Shown here piece by piece: positions 61,469-64,000 of a stretch of 64,000 nt of DNA; within the stretch, counting starts at the first letter, position 1; every line of letters begins with the position of its first letter. Location of the stretch: assembly GCA_020465985.1 (NCBI GenBank), contig JAANYP010003847.1, forward strand, positions 26,281-90,280, written 5' to 3'. The notes under the pieces are model-generated. The model worked only from the letters and a program-made list of their open reading frames with translations, ran no database searches and had not been told where the DNA came from. Both the position numbers and the translations under genes were made by a program. This DNA comes from Centrapalus pauciflorus (lineage: Eukaryota > Streptophyta > Magnoliopsida > Asterales > Asteraceae).

Positions 61469-62581
61469 TGTTAGGCACAAAAAGACCTCAGTCAAACCTG
61501 CTCTACATCTTAGGGGGAGATTTTTAATCAAACCTGTTTGATGCACTTGAAGGTATAATTTAAAGCCTGTTTATGCCTTATTGAAACCAGAAAAGTGATT
61601 TGCAATATCAGCCAAATCTGATTACCCTGTTGCATTAGTTGCAACAAAGGCAGATTGTCCAAGCTATTCTGTCTGCTGAACAGGCTGGACAAAAACTGTC
61701 TACGCTGCTCTGTTTAGTTGAACAGCTTGGACAGATTCTAAGTGTTCTGTTCTTTGTGAACAGAACTTGTTCTTTGTGAACAGGCTAAACACTTTATGGA
61801 ATATGTTTCCAAGTCCTCATGTATTGTTTTTGGCTACAAGATCAGTTTACAAGTCGAAGACAAAGTGGAAAACAGAAAATGCACTGCCTGCCTACCCTGT
61901 TCTGTTACATGAAGACAAACGGATATCTGATAAGGGTGACAGACCTTTTCTTATATCAAAATGGCCTTAGCAAAAGAAGAAAGATGCAAAGTTGACATTC
62001 CTCTTTTGGTTAAAGCCTTATGCAACAGTGACAAAAAGAAAAAGACTAAGATTCTGCCCTATGAAGACAAATCTGCTTTATCAGAATTTGCAGAAAAGGT
62101 GTCTTGTCTTTTTAGAAAGACATCCCACTATCTCATCTGTCCAATGAAGAAGCTTCACTGAGATTCTCAGTGAGAGTATAAAAGGAAGCTTTTAAGGATT
62201 GTGAGACATCCAAGAGTGTGAAATCAGATCGTGCATTAAAGTGTGTTTTTCATGCATGAAGTCTGCTTGAATTTAACAGTACGTGTGTCTAAGCTATTCA
62301 TACTCAAGCTGTCCATCTGTGTCTTGTAAAAACAGTGAGTGCATCTGAGTGAGTGTAGTCATTGTATCTAGTCTGAGTGTGTCTTAGATTAGTTAAACAA
62401 CTGTTGCATCTGTCATCTCAACTTGAACCTTTCCGCAGTCAAGCTTGTTTGTAATTAACACTTGTTGATAATATACACAAACATTGAGAAAAGAGTGTTG
62501 AGTTTTTAAATTGCTGTATTCACCCCCCCCCCCCCTCTACAGCTTAGAACAATACACTAGGGAAACCTTTTGGGACCTACA
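61469..62581 (+). repeat. 3' LTR of element B
   Basis: 1113 bp, TGTTAGGCAC...CCTACA, followed by GGTTT. It retains TATAAAAG at 62178-62184. It has a ~20-bp duplication, TTCTTTGTGAACAG (61746-61780), and a longer C run than the 5' LTR. Confidence 0.95.
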
Positions 62582-64000
62582 GGTTTCTTGAAGATTCGAT
62601 ACATCGGCTGAAAATCGATTCCGAAGAAAGTATGATCCGGAGCTTTATGGCCAACCTTGACAAAGTAGCTCTCTATAGCTAGCTGGAAATATTTTAAGCA
62701 CATTATTGTAGAGTGTTATCTCATACTTCGGGTAAGGGCCGTCAGAGCCGTGACATAACTTAATCTCCCCTTGACTTTGTTCTTTAATCTGTTGTGCATC
62801 GTTTCAATGTCGTTAGGGTTCATGAAGTCAAAATCACTCTCGTAGACAAGTTGAGTCGTATTGTCTTCTCTTTTGATTTCCAATGAGGGTGTGAAGATGC
62901 AAACCCTTTTATTATATATAGACGAACTTCAAAATTTTTAACTTAGACCAATACTCAGACTTTGGTATAGTCTCCCGCAGCATCATTTGATTATACCCGG
63001 CCTGCTCTGCCTTTGATGCATCGCTTATTTCCACGAGTAACCGTCTACTGAACTTCCCTGTATTCTTCATGAAAATGTCTCAGAATTTATCTTCCACGTA
63101 GGGCTCAAGAAATTCTTCGGCTTTCATTTTCATTAGGTAATCCTTGAGCCCTTGTACCGAAGGTGTTTCAACCTCTGCCGCGGGAATCTCGATTATTCTA
63201 TAGACTCGACCCCGGTGGTCGAGCCTTAGCGTTTCTCGCTTCTCGGGAGGCAGGGAGTGTACCTTACCCTCGAAGAACCAGTCAACCCAGTCAAGGTCCC
63301 CTTTGTAAAATATAACAGATGAAGCTGCGGGAATCTCGATTAATCTACAGACTCGACCCCGGTGGTCGAGCCTTAGCGTTTCTCACTCCTTGGGAGGCAG
63401 GGAGTGTACCTTACCCTTGGAGAACCAGTTAACCCAGTCAAGGTCCCTTTGAAAAATATAACAGATGAAGCTTCGACAGTCTCCTGAAAGTAGTCGACCG
63501 TGCGGGGACCCGAGGGTTCATATGTTTCGGATGTTTGTTTTCGAGTGATGGTAGAGGTGGATATGTTTAATGTGATATTTATATTAATAGGAGGGGTAGG
63601 GGTCTTTACTGCTGATGATATCTCTTGTTGTGACTCATGGGAAGGCGAGTTAAGAAACTCAAAGGAGGAGGAGGATTTTAATGGTGACTTGGGTTCTAGT
63701 TTGGGTTCTTTAATGGGTTCATCTTGGTCCATCTTTGAATCCGAATCGGAAAGCAGGACGACTTTGATTTTTTTTTCTGATGACGGCTCGTACACCACCA
63801 TGGCCCTTGTCAAGTCTTCCTCCACTTAACCTCCCGGGGCAGTAGACACTTGTTCCTCACTCGTTTCCTTTTCCCCTACTCCCCCTACACCTAACACATC
63901 CCACTCAGACTAAACTCGAGGGCGCTTCTCCCCCTCAGGATGACCAAAATCTAGCTGATCATCATGTTTCCTTTTGCGAGCTTCATCCTGAGGGCGGCAG
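62582..64000 (-). pseudogene. Element F: additional ORF, partial and broken
   Basis: Minus-strand coding runs in from the window end: basic/acidic low complexity (ARKRKHDDQ; an open stretch 63825-63373 with KIKVVLLSDSDSK), then WVDWFFEGKVHSLPPEKRET and DHRGRVYRIIEIPAAE near 63170-63300, then a Leu/Lys-rich domain to 62582. There it is cut by B and continues at 21571. Stops and shifts are frequent. Its place before a polypurine tract and LTR makes it the aORF of another Sirevirus-like copia family. No enzyme domain of F is in the window, so the superfamily is inferred. Confidence 0.65.
63181..63474. repeat. ~147-bp tandem duplication in the F additional ORF
   Basis: CGGGAATCTCGATTATTC at 63181 recurs as CGGGAATCTCGATTAATC at 63328. 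The following 146-147 bases match with few differences, including GACTCGACCCCGGTGGTCGA. One copy has lost a base, which shifts the coding frame. Confidence 0.9.

Larger units (their letters stand above)
21572..62581 (+). mobile_element. Element B: Sirevirus-like Ty1/copia retrotransposon, host of nested insertions
   Basis: Both LTRs begin TGTTAGGCAC and end CTACA, and 5-bp copies GGTTT flank the element (21567-21571 and 62582-62586). Internal order is primer site, gag, PR-INT-RT-RNase H, spacer, additional ORF, 3' LTR. Elements C (25086-39608) and E (42712-55812) and an 84-bp plastid fragment interrupt it. Removing them and their duplications leaves about 13.3 kb, normal for this group. It is the same family as A but in opposite orientation. 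Many stops and frameshifts show it is old. Confidence 0.95.

Overview
The window is plant nuclear intergenic DNA, almost certainly from a flowering plant and probably a eudicot; I cannot narrow the family. The evidence is copia elements with initiator-tRNA-Met primer sites, a chromodomain Ty3 element, Helitron-like ends of the CTAGT type, a tRNA-derived SINE, and a short piece of the plastid psbB gene. I see no host protein gene, no rRNA or tRNA gene and no CRISPR array. Every long reading frame belongs to a retrotransposon, and most are broken.

Layout. Element A (1-10642, minus) is a Sirevirus-like Ty1/copia element cut by the window edge. From 10643 to about 20600 lies AT-rich DNA packed with small DNA elements: Helitron-like pieces, a SINE with 16-bp target duplications, three small inverted-repeat elements with 9-bp duplications, a near-perfect 45-bp palindrome, tandem repeats, two (AT)45 tracts, and a 3.1-kb foldback element. 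The foldback element's arms enclose arrays of a 21-bp repeat centred on CTACGTAG.

From about 20600 to the end is a nest of LTR retrotransposons resolved from LTR pairs, 5-bp target duplications and rejoined reading frames. The outermost, F (minus, copia-like), is split by element B (21572-62581, plus, same family as A, duplication GGTTT). B is split by C (25086-39608, plus, chromodomain Ty3/gypsy, duplication AGGCC). C is split by D (27051-33699, plus, copia, duplication CCGTC). B is split again by E (42712-55812, minus, relative of D, duplication GGTAT). B also carries an 84-bp antisense psbB fragment inside its reverse transcriptase region. Without its inserts B would be about 13.3 kb and C about 7.9 kb.

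The copia families A/B, D/E and probably F carry a long additional ORF (aORF) between pol and the 3' LTR, where Sireviruses have their env-like gene. In D and E a 2.1-kb non-coding spacer lies between pol and aORF. It ends at a splice-acceptor-like site next to the aORF start. Near its middle are three consecutive stem-loops, conserved in both copies with compensatory base changes. I regard this spacer RNA as the best candidate for an undescribed functional element.

All elements look defective: stops, frameshifts, a missing C primer site and a missing D gag-pol. A few frames stay open, including the A RT-RNase H, the E gag and the D aORF up to its first stop.
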